Source: Tribonema minus (taxonomy: Eukaryota; Sar; Xanthophyceae; Tribonematales; Tribonemataceae). From it: a DNA stretch of 64,000 bases. The notes under the pieces were generated by a model. The model did not search any database. It was not told the DNA's origin and was given only the letters and a program-made list of their open reading frames with translations. Position 1 is the first letter of the stretch. The number at the start of each line of letters is the position of its first letter. Both the position numbers and the translations under genes were made by a program. Where the stretch lies: positions 62,001 through 126,000 of the forward strand of contig JAFCMP010000035.1 of assembly GCA_017506865.1 (NCBI GenBank), written 5' to 3'. Positions 51,010-63,244 of this stretch are shown here, piece by piece.

Positions 51010-54000
51010 ATGTCTTCCCTGCGACGAGCCCTTGCTGCCTCCCTCGCCGTCCTGGACAGCCAGCCAGGAGATTCTTCAAGGAGAAGAGATAGGGCGGGGT
51101 CAGGCAACATCAGGTGAGGGCAGTTGCCACCGCGACGATTGCGCTCGCTAGCACGATGCCTGTGCTCTGCCGCCACGCCTGGCCCTGTCAGTGCTTATTA
51201 GGTACCCGGTGGAGCTGCCGCTAGGCCTTGATTGTGCGTGTAGCGCCTGCTAACGCGTGCCCCGCGCCTTGTTGCCCCACCTCAGGCACCAACAGCATAA
51301 CCACCAAACCCACGAGAAGGAGGAGGAAGGGGAGGCTGAGTTCAGCAGCAGCGACGACGACGAGTCCAGGGCTGCGGATAAGAGGCTGCTGGCGGCTGCG
51401 GTGGCCAAGGGGGGCTGCGGCGGCGGCCTCACGCACCCTCCTTCCCCCAAAACGATCGCGGCCATGCACCAGCCTGAGGTGGGGGGCAGGGTCCGCGTGA
51501 GATTCGACTCGCACAAGTGGTATGGCGGCGTGCTGTCGGATGTGGACCACAAGCGGGGAGTCATCCACATCATCTACGACGATGGCACCGAGGAGGAGGC
51601 CAATTATCCTGATGCCGACATCGTCATATACCCGTGGCAGCGCCCCTCGCTCCACGGATCTCCCACGCGGAGCGGCGTCTCGCAGCCTGCGCACGAGCAC
51701 CTGCCCAAAGTTCACAAGCGGCAGCGCTCCCACAGCGCCGAGGAGCTGTTCGACTCAGGCAGTGCTTTGCTCAAGAAGCAGAGGCGGGAGCGGGAGAGGG
51801 AGCGCACCGATAGCGGCGCTAGCGCCCTGGCGGTTTCCGTCACCAACAAGCACCGCTACTCGTCTGACGACGCGGAGGGGTGGGGGGATGCGTCCATGCG
51901 GCGGGAGCGCTCTAGCGGTGACAAGCCCCACAAGCACAGGCACTCGCTGGACCCCGGCCGCAGCACCAGCGCCAGCAGCAACAGCAGCGCCACCCTCAAG
52001 CAATCCAAGCCCCACCCTCACAAGAACGGCATGAGCGAGCGGCGCAAGAAGGTGGAGGGGCGGGAAGGGGTGCCGTACCAGCATGCTGGTGCCTCGGACG
52101 GCGAACGGGAGCAGCCGAAGGGGGAGGGGAAGGAGCGCGGCACCACCAGCGCCAGCCCCGCTGTGCAAGCGGCATCGTCGCAGCAGCCCTCTCAGCGAAA
52201 GCCCAGCAGTCAGGTCAAACCATCGCCAAGCCAACCTGCAGCTAGCGCCGCGTCTGGCAGCAGTTCCGGCGGCGGAAACGGCGCGCGCCCCACAGCAGAC
52301 TCGCTTCCGCCGCCCGCCTCGTCTGCTCCACAACAGAATGGGTCGGTCGCGGCGCCGGCAGTTGCTGTCAGCAATACGGCTAGTGCGCTCATCAAGTCAC
52401 AGAGCCGCGGCGCCGCCGCTACACCGCCGCCGCCTCGCAAACAGGTGGATGCCGGCAATGGCGCAGCGCACAGCAGCTCGCATCCTCGGAGCCCCAATGT
52501 CGCAGAAGAAAAACGGTCTGTTCGCGGCGCTGCGGACCGGATCTCGCCAACCAGCCGCGGCAAAAATCGCGCCAAGTACGTGGACGGCGAAGGCAATCAC
52601 ATCAACGGTGAGGTGCGCGATGCAGCTGCGCTTGCTGCTGCACATGCACACGCTGCCGCCGCCGTCAGCAAGGGGCATGCCCGCGACGGCGGCGCGGGCG
52701 GCGGCAGCGCCGCGAGCGGCGGCGGCAACGGTGCGGAGGCGATGGAGGAGGAGGGCGAGGCCGAGTTTGACGATAGCAATGTCACCATGTCATCGTCGCG
52801 CCAACACAAGGCTGCAGCAGCGCCAGACAAGCAGCCGTCCCGCAGCGGCGCGTCACGGTGGGGCGGGCCGCTGACGAAGAAGGAGGTGGACGCAGCAGAG
52901 GCCGCGGCGGCGGCAGCCACAGCCCGTGCCGCAGCAGAGGCGCGAGCCATCATGGATGCCGAGCAGCGCACCGCAGCTGAGAGGCGTGAGGCAGCACAGG
53001 CGGTGGCGGCGGCAGCAGCAGCGGCGGCGGCGGCAGCTGCCGAGAAGCACGCGGCAGACGAACAGCGCGCTGCGGCGGCGCATGCTGCGAAGGTTGCTGC
53101 GGACGAGCGGCGCGCTGCAGAGGAGAAGCGCGCGGCGGACGAAAAGCGCGCTGCAGACGAGCAGCGCGCTGCAGATGCTGCTCGTGCGGCCGAGGAGGAG
53201 AAGCGGGCTGCTGCCGCCGCGGCCGCCGCTGCCACCGCCGCTGCTGCTGCCAAGCGCGCCGCGCAGCTCCAGAAGCAGCAGGAGCGACAGCAGGCGACCA
53301 TGTCGCTCGCAGTGGCGGCGCCAGCGGCAGAGCGGCAAGCGCGGCAGCAGCAGCAGCATGGGTCGCCGAGCGCCGGCGCAGCACGGCGCAGTGACGGGCG
53401 AAAGCGGAAGCGAGACCGGCCTGGCTCATCGCCGCAGTCGCCGGCGGCAGCAGCGGCGCCCGCACGTGATGACTTCAGCCACCAGCAGAAATCATCTCCT
53501 GCGAAGGCCGCTGCAGCGCAACAACACCTCAAGCTGGAGTCACCCGCGGAGCCGCCGGTGCTGAAAAAGCCCTCGCCTTCAGCACCGGCGGTTTCTGCGT
53601 CATCGCCACGTGCCACTGCTGCCGCCAAGCCCGAAAGCAATCTCAACAAGGCAGCTGCCGCCATCAGCAGTGCCCCAGCAGCGTCGAGTGCCCGCGGCAT
53701 CGCCAGCCAGCAGCCTCAGGCACAGCCGCCGCCGCGCAAGGAGCAGGAGCGTTGTGAGTCAGATACTGCTGCTGCCGCCACCGGCCGCGGCAGTGCTGCA
53801 GCTCCGCAACCACTGCCTGCTGCTGCGTCCGTTGCTGCAGCTTCGCAGCCCAAGCCTGATCCGATGGACTGCGACGTGCCAGCGCGCGCTGCTCAGAAGC
53901 ACGACAAACGAGCAGCAGCGGAGTCAGCCAAGGCACCGGCAGGCGAAGCTGGCGCTGGGGTGGCGGACTCGGCCGCGGCAGCAGCCAGTGCAGCGGTGGC

Positions 54001-57000
54001 GCCGCCAGCAAGAGCGACGTCCAGCAGCAGCAGCAGCGACAGCGGCAGCGCAGGTGGTGAGCTTGTGAAGACAGCAGGTGTCTCCGCGCAGCCTGCCGCT
54101 GGCGCCTCAAAGGCGGCGGCGCCAGCTTCGCAGACCACTGCGCCCGCCAGCACAGCTGCTGAGCCACCACCTGCTGCTGCTGCAGACACTGCTGCTGCTG
54201 CTGCTGCTGCCGCGTCAAGCGCTGCGGCGCCGCCGGTGTCCAAGTCAACGCAGGCCGCGCCGTCGCCACAGACCGCCGCCGCAGCAGCTGCTCCAGAGCC
54301 GCGGCGGTCGCGGCAGCAGCAGCCTGCCGCCGCTGCCTCAGGGGGGGCGGCACGCTCGCCGCCGGTAGCAGCGCGGCCGGCGCGCGCATCTCGGTCGCCG
54401 TCACCTTGCACCGCTGCGCCGCCGGACAGCGCGCACCCGCCGCCGTCGGAGGACGAGGACGCGGAGCGAGTCATGGACCCGCCGCACCCGCGCGCGCGCA
54501 AGACGGTGGAGCGCTTCGAGCCGTCGATGCAGACGGACAGGGCGACGCTCAGCCGCCTGGAGCGCACCAACGCCGCCGCCGCCGCTGCTGCCGCCGCCGC
54601 TGCCGCCGCCGCCGCTGCCGCCGCCGCCTCCGCCGCCGCCGCTGCCTCCAGCAGGTACCACCGCGGCAGGGAAGCGGCGCTGGCGGTGACCACATCCGAC
54701 GCTGCTGTTGCCAGCAGCGCGGAGAATCATAAACCCGCCACGCCGCGCGGGCGCCATCCCCGCTCCGGATCCGCCGCCGAGGCTGCGACTGCTGCACGCG
54801 GCGAGGGCAAGGACAAGCACGGCGGCGACGGCAAGGACAAGCACGGCGGCAGCAGCAGGCACGATGGCGTGCGGCATGCGCGGCGCAAGAGCGGCGGGGA
54901 CCTGAGCACAGCGCAGCAGCACGCGCGGACGCCCACGCCGCCGCCGCCCCTGGAGCGGAGGGACGCAGCGGCGCGCACGGGCGGCGGCAGCGGCAGCGTC
55001 GCCGTGGTGGAGGCGCAGTGGGCGCAGTGCGACAGGTGCGACAAGTGGCGGCGCCTGCCGCCGACGGTGGACCCTGCGGCGCTGCCGGAGAAGTGGACGT
55101 GCGCAGACAACCGGTGGGACGCCGAGCACCGCACGTGCGACGCGCCGGAGGACACGGGGGAGGGGGATCCTGCGGACCTGTCGCCAGCGCGCAAGGCGGC
55201 AGCAGCGGCAGCGGCGGCGTCGAGGCCCTCGCCGCCGCCGTCGCCGAAGCGCGGCAAGCCGAAGCGGCGGCGGAAGGACTCCTCGGCGGCGCTGGCAGAG
55301 GACGAGGATCACGGCGCAGCGGCCAGCAAGCGCGTCAAAACGGAGGCAGTGGCGGTTGTCGGTGGCGCGGAGGGCGCAGGCGGCGGCGGCAGCGAGGCGG
55401 CGCCGGGCGCTGTCGGCGCGGCGATTGCGGCTGTGACTGCCGCTGCTGCAGCCGCGGCGGCGGCGCCAGCTGCAAAGAAGGAGGAGGCGGCAGGCGACGC
55501 GCGCGAGCGCAGAGCCTTCAGCAGCGGCAGCAGCGCCACCGGCGATGATCACGAGGCGGCTGAGAAGCCTGCGCGCGGGCGGGGCAAGCACAGTCGTGCG
55601 GCGAGCGGCGCTGCGCTCACGGCCGTTGCCGCCGCCGCCGCTGCTGCCGCCGCTGGCGCGGGGAGCCCGGCGGCGGCGGTCGTTGCGACGGAGGACAAGT
55701 GGGTGCAGTGCGAGCACAAGTCGTGCAAGAAGTGGCGGCGCCTGCCGCCGCACGTCGACATCTCCTCGCTGCCCGACAAGTGGTACTGCAACATGAACAC
55801 GTGGAACTGCGCGCGCGCCTCGTGCGACGTGCCGGAGGACTCGGACGACGCCGAGACGGCCACCGTCGCCGCAGCCGCCGCTGCCGCCGCCGCCACCAGC
55901 GCCGCGGCAGCTGCCAGGGACAAGGACAGGGCGACGGCGCTGCCTGCACTGACGATCACCGCTCCCGGCGCGTCGGCATCACAGCGCGGTCGGCAGCGGC
56001 GGCAGCGGGATGCAGCGCTGCCGCTACTGCAGCAGCAGCACCTGGCTGGCGTCCCTGGCGCCGCCGGCGCTGCTGCCGCTGCCGAGGCGTCGAGCCCCGC
56101 CGCCGCCGCCGCCTCGCCCGCCGCCGCCGCCGTTGCAGCGACAGATTCCGCTGCCGGCGCCGCTCTCGTCGCGAGCCCCTCCGACAAGCCCGCGACGGCC
56201 GGGCGGGCCAAGAAGAACGAGATCAAGTGGGTGCAGTGCGACCGCCGCAGCTGCAAGAAGTGGCGCAAGCTGCCGCCGGGCGTCGACCCCGAGAGCCTCC
56301 CGGAGAAGTGGTACTGCTCCATGAACACGTGGGCGCCGGAGCGCGCGTCGTGCCACGTGCCGGAGGACGAGGACACGGTCGAGGACGACGGCAGCGGCAG
56401 CGCCAAGGTGGCGGCCAGCAGCGGCGGCGGCGGCGGCGGCGGTGACGGCGGAGGCGGCGGCACCGGCGGCGGCGGCAACGGCAACAGCGGCGGCGCGTTC
56501 GGGCGCGGCGCCAGCAGCAAAGCGCCGGGCAGCGTGCCGTACGTGCGCTACAACATCCTCGGCCCGCCGAACAAGGCCAACGGGCGCCTCAGCTACCGCG
56601 ACATCATCTTCGGCAGCGACGGGCGCCTCAAGGCGCCGTTCAGCAACCCCTGCGGCGCCGTGGGCAGCCTCTTTGCGGTGCAGCTGCCGGCGTTGGCGGC
56701 GTCGGACTGCGGCGGCGAGGACTCGGACGACAGCGCAAGCCACGTGCCGCAGATGGTCGAGGGGTACTGGCGGAGCTCCGTCTTTCAGCCGCACGCGCCC
56801 GCCGGGCCGCAGCAGCTGCACCGCGGCCTCAAGGGCGGCCTGCTCGCCGCCGCCAGCGCCATGCTGCTGACGGAGCAGGAGCGCGCGGCGCGCCGCCGCA
56901 GCAGCAGCAGCAGCGCCAGCAGCGGCGCGCAGCCGTCCTGGGGCGCGGCGCGCCACGGCGACGGCGGCGAGACCGCCGCGGCCAGCGGTGCCGCGGCACC

Positions 57001-57889
57001 GCAGCTCGACGCGCGCCCGCGCCCCATCAAGCTCCTCAAGCCCTGGAAGACGCAGTCATCGCGCGCGTCCTCCACGCCGAGCTCCAGCGCCCCAACGCCT
57101 CCCATGACGGCGCCCGTCTCGCCGCCCGGCAGCAGCAGCGCCGCTCAGCAACTGCCACATGAGGCATTTCCGTACGCGGCGGAGGGCGGCGGCGGCGCGG
57201 CGGCGGGAGGGTGCGCGGGGGTGGCAGCGGCGCCCGTGGCGACAGCTTCTGCCATCAGTGCTGTGGAGCTGCTGGCGGCAGTCGCATCACGCACGCCGCC
57301 GCAGCCGCTGCAGGCGCAGGAGGTGGCGCAGCCAGGCGCTGGACCCATGGACGCAGGCGCAGCGAGCAGCCCCGCTGCTGCCGCACTGCTGCAGCAGCAC
57401 CTGCCGCGCAGCGACAGGCAGCAGTTTGGCATCGCGCAGCCGCCGCTCCACGGCGCTCTGCCACCGCTGCCGCTGCGGCCACCGGAAGCGGCCGGCGCGC
57501 GGCCGCTGCAGCCGTGGCAAGGCGGCGACAGCAGCGGCACTGCCGCTGCACCTGCCGCCTTCATTGACCACCTCGCGACGGCGGCGGCGGCGGCGGCGCG
57601 CCACGACACCGATGGCGGTTCAGCTGCTGGTCCGCCGCAGTATGCAGAGGAGCACTGGCACGGCGCTATGGCGCGGCCCGGCGACCATGGCAGCAGCGCG
57701 GCAGCAGCGGCGGCAGCGGCGGCGGCGGCAGCAGCCAAGGAGAACGCGGCTACGCCGGGCGGGCACAGCGGCAGCAGCGGCGGCGCGCCGGAGCGCGCGC
57801 CGCGGCTGCCGCAGGCATCGCCCAGCAAGTGCGTGGATGCCGCTGCCGTTGGCTGCGAGCCCAAGCCGCCGCGCGTGAGGTCCACATGA
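51010..57889 (+). CDS. Chromatin-reader-like protein: Tudor-like plus three CW zinc fingers
   Basis: Two exons: 51010-51113 and 51286-57889 (TGA), 2235 residues. The 172-nt intron has GTGAGG, a CTAAC branch site and CTCAG, and splicing gives [11 protein letters not shown]...[11 protein letters not shown] in frame. Residues about 100-155 form a Tudor-like barrel ([36 protein letters not shown]). Three CW domains lie at about 1276, 1506 and 1682, each with WxQC..C.KWR.LP, a second Trp, W.C..N.W and the last Cys before PED/PEE. CW1 uses C-x2-C; CW2 and CW3 use C-x4-C. CW domains bind histone H3 methylated at Lys4. The middle (about 540-700) is a long Ala/Glu/Arg helix; the rest is poly-Ala/Ser/Pro disorder with basic stretches. 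Likely nuclear; target and complex unknown. Confidence 0.9.
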
Positions 57890-59429
57890 CGCAGCGGGTG
57901 GGGCAGGGGGTGAGGGGGGGGGTGGGGGGGTGACGGATACCGCTTCCAGGGGCATGGGCACTTCATCGTCGGCCACGGGTGCATAATTCTATAGAGCTCT
58001 CGGCGCTGAGGCGGCCTGCGTGCGTGTAGGATGTATGCTCAGTCGGCTAGCTCGCTGCGGGGGGATATGGGGGGCCATGTTTGGCGCGCCGCGGCAGCGC
58101 CGCGACGCCCGCGGCCGCGCCGCTCCCGAACATCAGTCTGGACGCTTGTAAACAGTGCATATACTGGCCCTTCGCAGAGCCAGGACTTCCTCAGGGCTTC
58201 TAACCATAGTGCTGTGACCTCCGTGCTACTAGCGGTCAGCATGCCTCGTCGTTGTTTTTGCTGCTGCTACTGCTGCTGCTGCTGCTGTTGGTTGTGGTGC
58301 CGGTTCTGGTGCATGGCTGAGAAATTGCAGCTTTGTGTGATCATATTAACATTCTGTCTTTGCACATGGGCGCAGCTCACGTGTTTAGAAGTGGGTTTTG
58401 TAACTGCAAGCTTGTGATTGTGCTGCTGGCAACGTACAGCTTCGCTCAATTGTATTGCGCGTTTTTATGTGCATGGGAACGTGGTAGCATTGCGTGTGCC
58501 CTATGCTTAGGGCTTGCTGAGCAGTGACAAGTGGGAGCGTCACTTGAACAATGATCATGGGATCTGGTGGGTGTCTCCCAACTTTCGACATCATAGGCAG
58601 TGTGGAGTAGGATTAAGCTTCATGCAGCGCAGCATGCACAGCAGAGTAGGACCGCAGATCACCATGAAACCAATCAACAGGTGGACACAGTGTCAACACA
58701 CATACTGTCCATGTAATGGCAACACAACAACACACATATTGTCCATGTAATGGCAGCATGACAGGAACAACCATGGCGACAGACACAATGCACCAAGCGT
58801 TTCATGTAATGCAGGCGAAGCTGCTGTGGAGCAGCTCACTGAAGTACGCAATCCACCAGGCAGCTGCGTGTGGCGCGCGTACATACATACTCCTTCAGCA
58901 GCGCGCGCCGTCGGCGTCTGCGTCTACACGTGACGCCGGGGCCTGTGGCGGCCTGCTGCCACTTGACACGCGGGCGCAATTCAGCACGCTACTTCACGTC
59001 GGATGACACCTGATGTCACCTGCACACCGCATCCAAACGCCAGCCGCTTTTGCGTGATCTCCGCAAGCGTTGCCGAGTCATGAGGCACGTCGCACCAAGT
59101 GGCGACCAGCCCCTGGCGACGAACGCTTGTCGCTTCGAGACATGCAGACAGGCCATGTATGATGTAGCGCCAAGTGCGCCACAAACGGCAATGCCACGCG
59201 GGATGTTTTGCACCGCCCGCGCCCTGCGCGTCCGTCACGGGCACTGCGCGCTTCTGCGCTGGCCTTCTCGTCGCTCTTTTTGGCGGGCGGCGCTAGCTGC
59301 GCGCACGCGCCATTGAAGGCGGCATGAGATGCGCTCCATCCCGCAGCTCCGTGGGCACTGCGCCGGTCCGCGTGTCGAACTTTCTGGCTGCGTGGCTGAG
59401 ACGCGCAGCGCTCACGCGCAAACGCACAC
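57890..59429. other. Intergenic between convergent CW-domain and epimerase genes
   Basis: G-rich sequence follows the CW stop (57901-57933). A CTG-rich stretch at 58258-58290 and a two-copy tandem repeat at 58694-58758 are present. No gene is supported. Confidence 0.5.
58694..58758. repeat. Two-copy 34-bp tandem repeat
   Basis: CAACACACATACTGTCCATG and its neighbour with ATATTG, each followed by TAATGGCA. Confidence 0.85.
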
Positions 59430-62400
59430 TCATCCGCCCCCCTGCGCCCCCCCCTCGTGCCGCCGCACCTCCGCGAGCGCCGCCATGACGGCCTCAGACA
59501 AGCCCCTCATCTCGTGTTCGATCCTGTCGAGCCGCGCGCCGTCGCCGCCGCCGCCGCCGCCGCCGCTGCATGTGCTGCGCGGCATGCCGAGCAGCGGCGC
59601 AGCAGCGGCGGCGGCGGCGGAGCCTGCGCCGCTCTCAACTACTGTATCGTCCTGAAGTGGCCTGTTGTCGCCGGCGTGCAGCGCGTCCAGGCCCGCGAGG
59701 TACGTGGGGAACAGCAGCAAACCGTGGCGGTGACAGCAGTCGGCGCCGCCGCCACTGCTGCTGCTGCTGCCAATGGTGGCGGAGGCGGCGCCGGCGTTGC
59801 GCGCGCGCCTGAGCAGTGCGCGCATGGCGGAATTGTCCACGCGCCGCCCTGACGATCTGCTGCGCGCGCCGCCAAACTCCACCTCGTCCGGATCCTGGCG
59901 CGGGTAGCCCATCAGTGCGGCAGCATAGGCCAGAGCCTGCGGGCGGGGTACCCAAGCACATGTAGAGGCAGCATGCGTGACAACAGCACCAATATCAGTG
60001 CTCCAGTGCTGATTGCAAATCAAATGTGTATGTTCGATGCAGCATGGGGCCGTGCGCACGACGCCTGCCACTGCAATGCGAGCGCGCGGCGCACCTGCCG
60101 CGCCGCGCACGCAACTTCACCATGTGTGATGTATGACACAGAAACGTCAGAGATTGAGACCGCAGCCGCTGCTCGCAAACTGCGCCATCAGGGCCTCTAC
60201 TTCAACAGCAGTCATTCTGCATGTCACTGAGATCAAGCCGCGTTTTGGCAGCACGTCCCTCGGACATGGTCGCCACAAGCCGCACGCGCAGCGCATCGGC
60301 AGCTCGCGCTGCCGAGCGCGCAACATTCCGCTCGCCCCCCGCGGCGGCGACAGTTTCGCGCACCCCGCCAGCAGCACCGCGCGCTCTCTCTCACGCGGCC
60401 GCCCTCTGAGCGCACCTCGTAGCGCGTGGACGGCAGGTCGTCGGCGACGTTCACGACACGCCCCGCGCGCGGCGCCGCCGCCGCCGCGCCCAGCGCTGCG
60501 CACACGTCCGCGACGTGTACGCGCGACACGAGGCCCGCGTCATCCGCCAGCCCCGCGCCCACGAGGTCGCCGCCGCACGCCGCCACCGCCTCCAGCGCGC
60601 TGCGCCCCGGCCCGTACACCGCCGCCAGCCGGAAGACTTCAAGTGGAAGTTGGGGCGGGCGCCGCGCCGCCGCCGCCGCCGCCGCGCCGCCGCCGTGCCG
60701 GTCCGGCTGCAGCGGGCACGCCGCCAGCGCTGACCTTTGCGCGAGAGCGGGGGTGGGGGATTGGTCAGGCGCCGCGCTGCTGTAGGTCACCCGTGGCGTT
60801 TTCAACGGCACACGCGGCTGCTATGCAGTGGCTGCGAATGCAAGTGCCCACTCCGTCCTGTGATGCAGCCTTGTCATGCGCATACTTGAAGTACCTGCAT
60901 TGATGTACTTGCAGAGGAAGTTGACATTGCATGCTCAACTGCGAGGAGGCCATGAGCCGCACCTGCCACAGCAGAGCAAAACAGAACCCATCAGCTGTCA
61001 GCAACTACCGCAGGCGAGCTGCACAGCGACTGCCTTGCTTGCAGGACTTAGGGCAGACTGAGTGGGCTTGCGCTGCTGCAGTAGGCGCAGGGGCATGTCT
61101 CACGCGCGCCCATGAGGTGAAGTTTGCGCAATGTGTCAGCATCCGCTCCTGACACCTTCACGACTGGCGCGCCAGTTTCAACAGCGGCGGCGGTACCTGA
61201 CAGTGGCACTCATCGGTGCCTGACCGTGGCACTCGGACTGCGGTGCCTGACGGTGGCACTCACCAGTGCCTGACGGTGGCGCTCACGGCTGCGATGCCTG
61301 ACAGTGGCACTCGTGGCTGTGATGCCTGACAGTGGCATTCATCAGTGTCTGGCAGCGGCCCTCACTGAGTGGCAGTTCAACACGCACCAGGAGCGCTCCG
61401 CCGCCAGCCGCAGGCGCGCGCGCGGGTGCAGCGGCTCGCGCGGCGCCGCCGCCTCCGACGCGACCCACCCCCCGCGCCGCTCCCCGTACACGCCCGTGCT
61501 GCTGAGGTACGCGAGCCAGCGGATGCGGCGGCGCGCGCGCAGCAGCTCGTCGCCGTGCGCCAGCAGCACCGGGTCCGCGCCGGACGCCAGCGTTGGCGGA
61601 ATTGTGCTGAGAATGTGCGTCGAGGAGAGCAGCGCCGCCAGGGGCTCTTCCTGCATCATGCCGCCGCGCCAGTCGTCTGCGCGGCCGGGCAGCGCAGCAG
61701 GAGTCAGAGGTGAGTTTGTCGCAGATTTGTGTGCGCGCGCGACGCCGTGAGCGTCTGGAAAAGTGGACGGCGCAGCAGCATGACGTGAAGGGCAAAACTG
61801 GCTCCTGGCCAAGAAGGGCGATCGGTGCGTCGAGCAGCAACAGCTCAACATAGGACCGACAATCAGATATCCGTGGGATCGGACAGGTGTTCATCAGTTT
61901 GGCCATGAAAGCTGCCGAGGCAGGTTGCCTCAAAAGCAACCGCAGGCGATGTTGTGATTTGCAGAGCATCAGATCAAGTAGAGACATCGCATGGATCATC
62001 ATGAGAGCATTTTGAATGATGCAGGCCTGCCTGCACACGAGAGGAAGGGGCTTGCGTACGTGATCAGGAGCCCACCAACTGTCACTTTGATGGAAGACAT
62101 CAGATGATTGAACTGACCATCTTTTGTGAACAATCATTGCAGCTGTCAATGTTCAGATCCTCTCTAATCAGCCCATTGGCACTTGCAGTTTGCTCTGACG
62201 CGACATCAACGCACCAAATACGAAAGCCCCGATGCCTCGCTGCCGCATGGATGCCGCCTTCAGCGCATCAGTGCAGGTGCCGTACACCTGCCAGCCCTGC
62301 CGCTTCATGTGCAGTGCGAACGCGGTGCCAATGTATCCTAGTCCGAATATGAACAGCTTCGGCTTGCCTCCACCGCTCGCAGCTGGCTCGGGCGAGGCCG

Positions 62401-62530
62401 CCGAGCTTATGTCAACATCAACAGCGTGCAGACATGACGATGCACCCCTGCAGGCGCTGGGAGACCAGCGCAAAGCGCCGACCACGCTGCAGCACACCAG
62501 GAAACAAGCCTGCAGACAAGCGGCCCGCAT
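59430..62530 (-). CDS. NAD(P)-binding epimerase/dehydratase family protein (YeeZ-like SDR)
   Basis: Four exons with consistent phase: 62530-62215, 61676-61388, 60734-60416, 59936-59430, 476 residues. The N-terminus (CLQACFLVCCSVVGAL) is signal-like. The Rossmann motif GLGYIG sits at 63-68. Further family landmarks: HILSTIPPTLASGADPVL, LAYLSSTGVYGERRGGWV (Tyr about 169), LEVFRLAAVYGPGRS, VSRVHVADVCAAL, VVNVADDLPST, ALAYAAALMGYP and LLFPTYLAGLDAL, in the order of bacterial YeeZ-type extended SDRs. The YxxxK lysine of classical SDRs is not present after the Tyr, so catalysis is uncertain. Lineage-specific additions are a Ser/Gly-rich insert before LLFPTYLAG and a C-terminal helix of about 30 residues. 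Substrate unknown. The leader suggests ER or plastid targeting. Confidence 0.87.
61193..61363. repeat. Array of about seven GTGCCTGACNGTGGCACT units
   Basis: Units start near 61193, 61215, 61242, 61265, 61293, 61322 and 61345, spaced 22-29 bp. Most contain GTGCC...GGCAC arms able to pair. Inside intron 2 of the epimerase gene, just after its donor. Confidence 0.85.
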
Positions 62531-62639
62531 GGCGGCGCTAAATACGCAGGGATCCCCACTTCAACTTCAACGCTTGAAGTTGAGAGGAGAAGGAAAATCC
62601 ATAGTGAGTTTACACAGGCATCATCTGGCAGCATCAACC
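62531..62639. promoter_or_regulatory. 109-bp shared promoter with a 10-bp inverted repeat
   Basis: Divergent ATGs at 62530 (minus) and 62640 (plus). In between, 62561-62583 is TCAACTTCAA-CGC-TTGAAGTTGA, a perfect inverted repeat centred in the interval: a candidate symmetric binding site. Confidence 0.6.
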
Positions 62640-63244
62640 ATGCGACGGAATCGAGGCGGCATGAAGGGTGGCATCTCATTTCAGAAAGCGGGCACAGGTG
62701 AAGCCTACAACGCCAGCACCGCCAGGCCTACGGCAGCGAGAGCACCTGTCGCGGCACAGAGCGCGAAGCCTGCCGGAGCTTTTGATGACGAGGCATCTTT
62801 GCGGGAGAGGTAAGCGACACGCATTCCGCATGCAACGGATCTCGTTGACCAGACGCGATTGCCGCTGCTGCTTGCAGCGTTCTGTGCCAAAAACCCTCAA
62901 GCTAGCGCTCACTTCGCCTGACTTGCATCCCGTCGAAGAGTTGCAGTTTCCGATCGATTGCAAAGAATTGCAGCAACCTCACATTGCATCAAATCCTACA
63001 AGACTACGCTCGTGTCAGCACCCACAATTTGCAGGCAACACCCGCGGCACTCTTGAACACGGAACATGACAGTCCATCCTTTGCTGCCCGCATGGTGTCC
63101 GCAGCTACCTGGCCAGTGCCCGTGGCAAGCTGCAGACGACAAAGAGTTATTTCGATGACTCGGACGACGAGCCGCCTGCGCCGGCGCCAGGTGCTGCGGC
63201 GCCAGCAGCGGATGAAGTGGACCCTCTGGATGCGTTCATGGCAG
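62640..63244 (+). CDS. DDX42: DDX42-like DEAD-box RNA helicase, N-terminal part only
   Basis: Two exons, 62640-62809 (GAGAG|GTAAGC, phase 2) and 63105-63244 (GGCAG|GTGAGA, phase 1), join to give MRRNRGGMKGGISFQKAG ... RESYLASARGKLQTTKSYFD ... DEVDPLDAFMAG. This matches the N-terminal layout of DDX42/SF3b125: Gly-rich start, a short Tyr/Lys region, an acidic patch and the DPLDAFMA motif that precedes the helicase core. The helicase core itself would lie beyond the window edge. DDX42 associates with U2 snRNP/SF3b during splicing. The related DDX46/PRP5 also carries a DPLDAFM motif, so the exact subfamily is not settled. Confidence 0.75.

Noticed and set aside
52597..53700. Long minus ORFs under the CW-domain gene
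   Set aside because: High-GC antisense shadow of a strongly supported plus-strand gene; composition is Ser/Ala/Arg filler.
60147..60230. Possible small exon of the epimerase gene (TAVEVEALMAQFASSG)
   Set aside because: Exons 3 and 4 already join in phase and match the family without it; no matching donor/acceptor phases.
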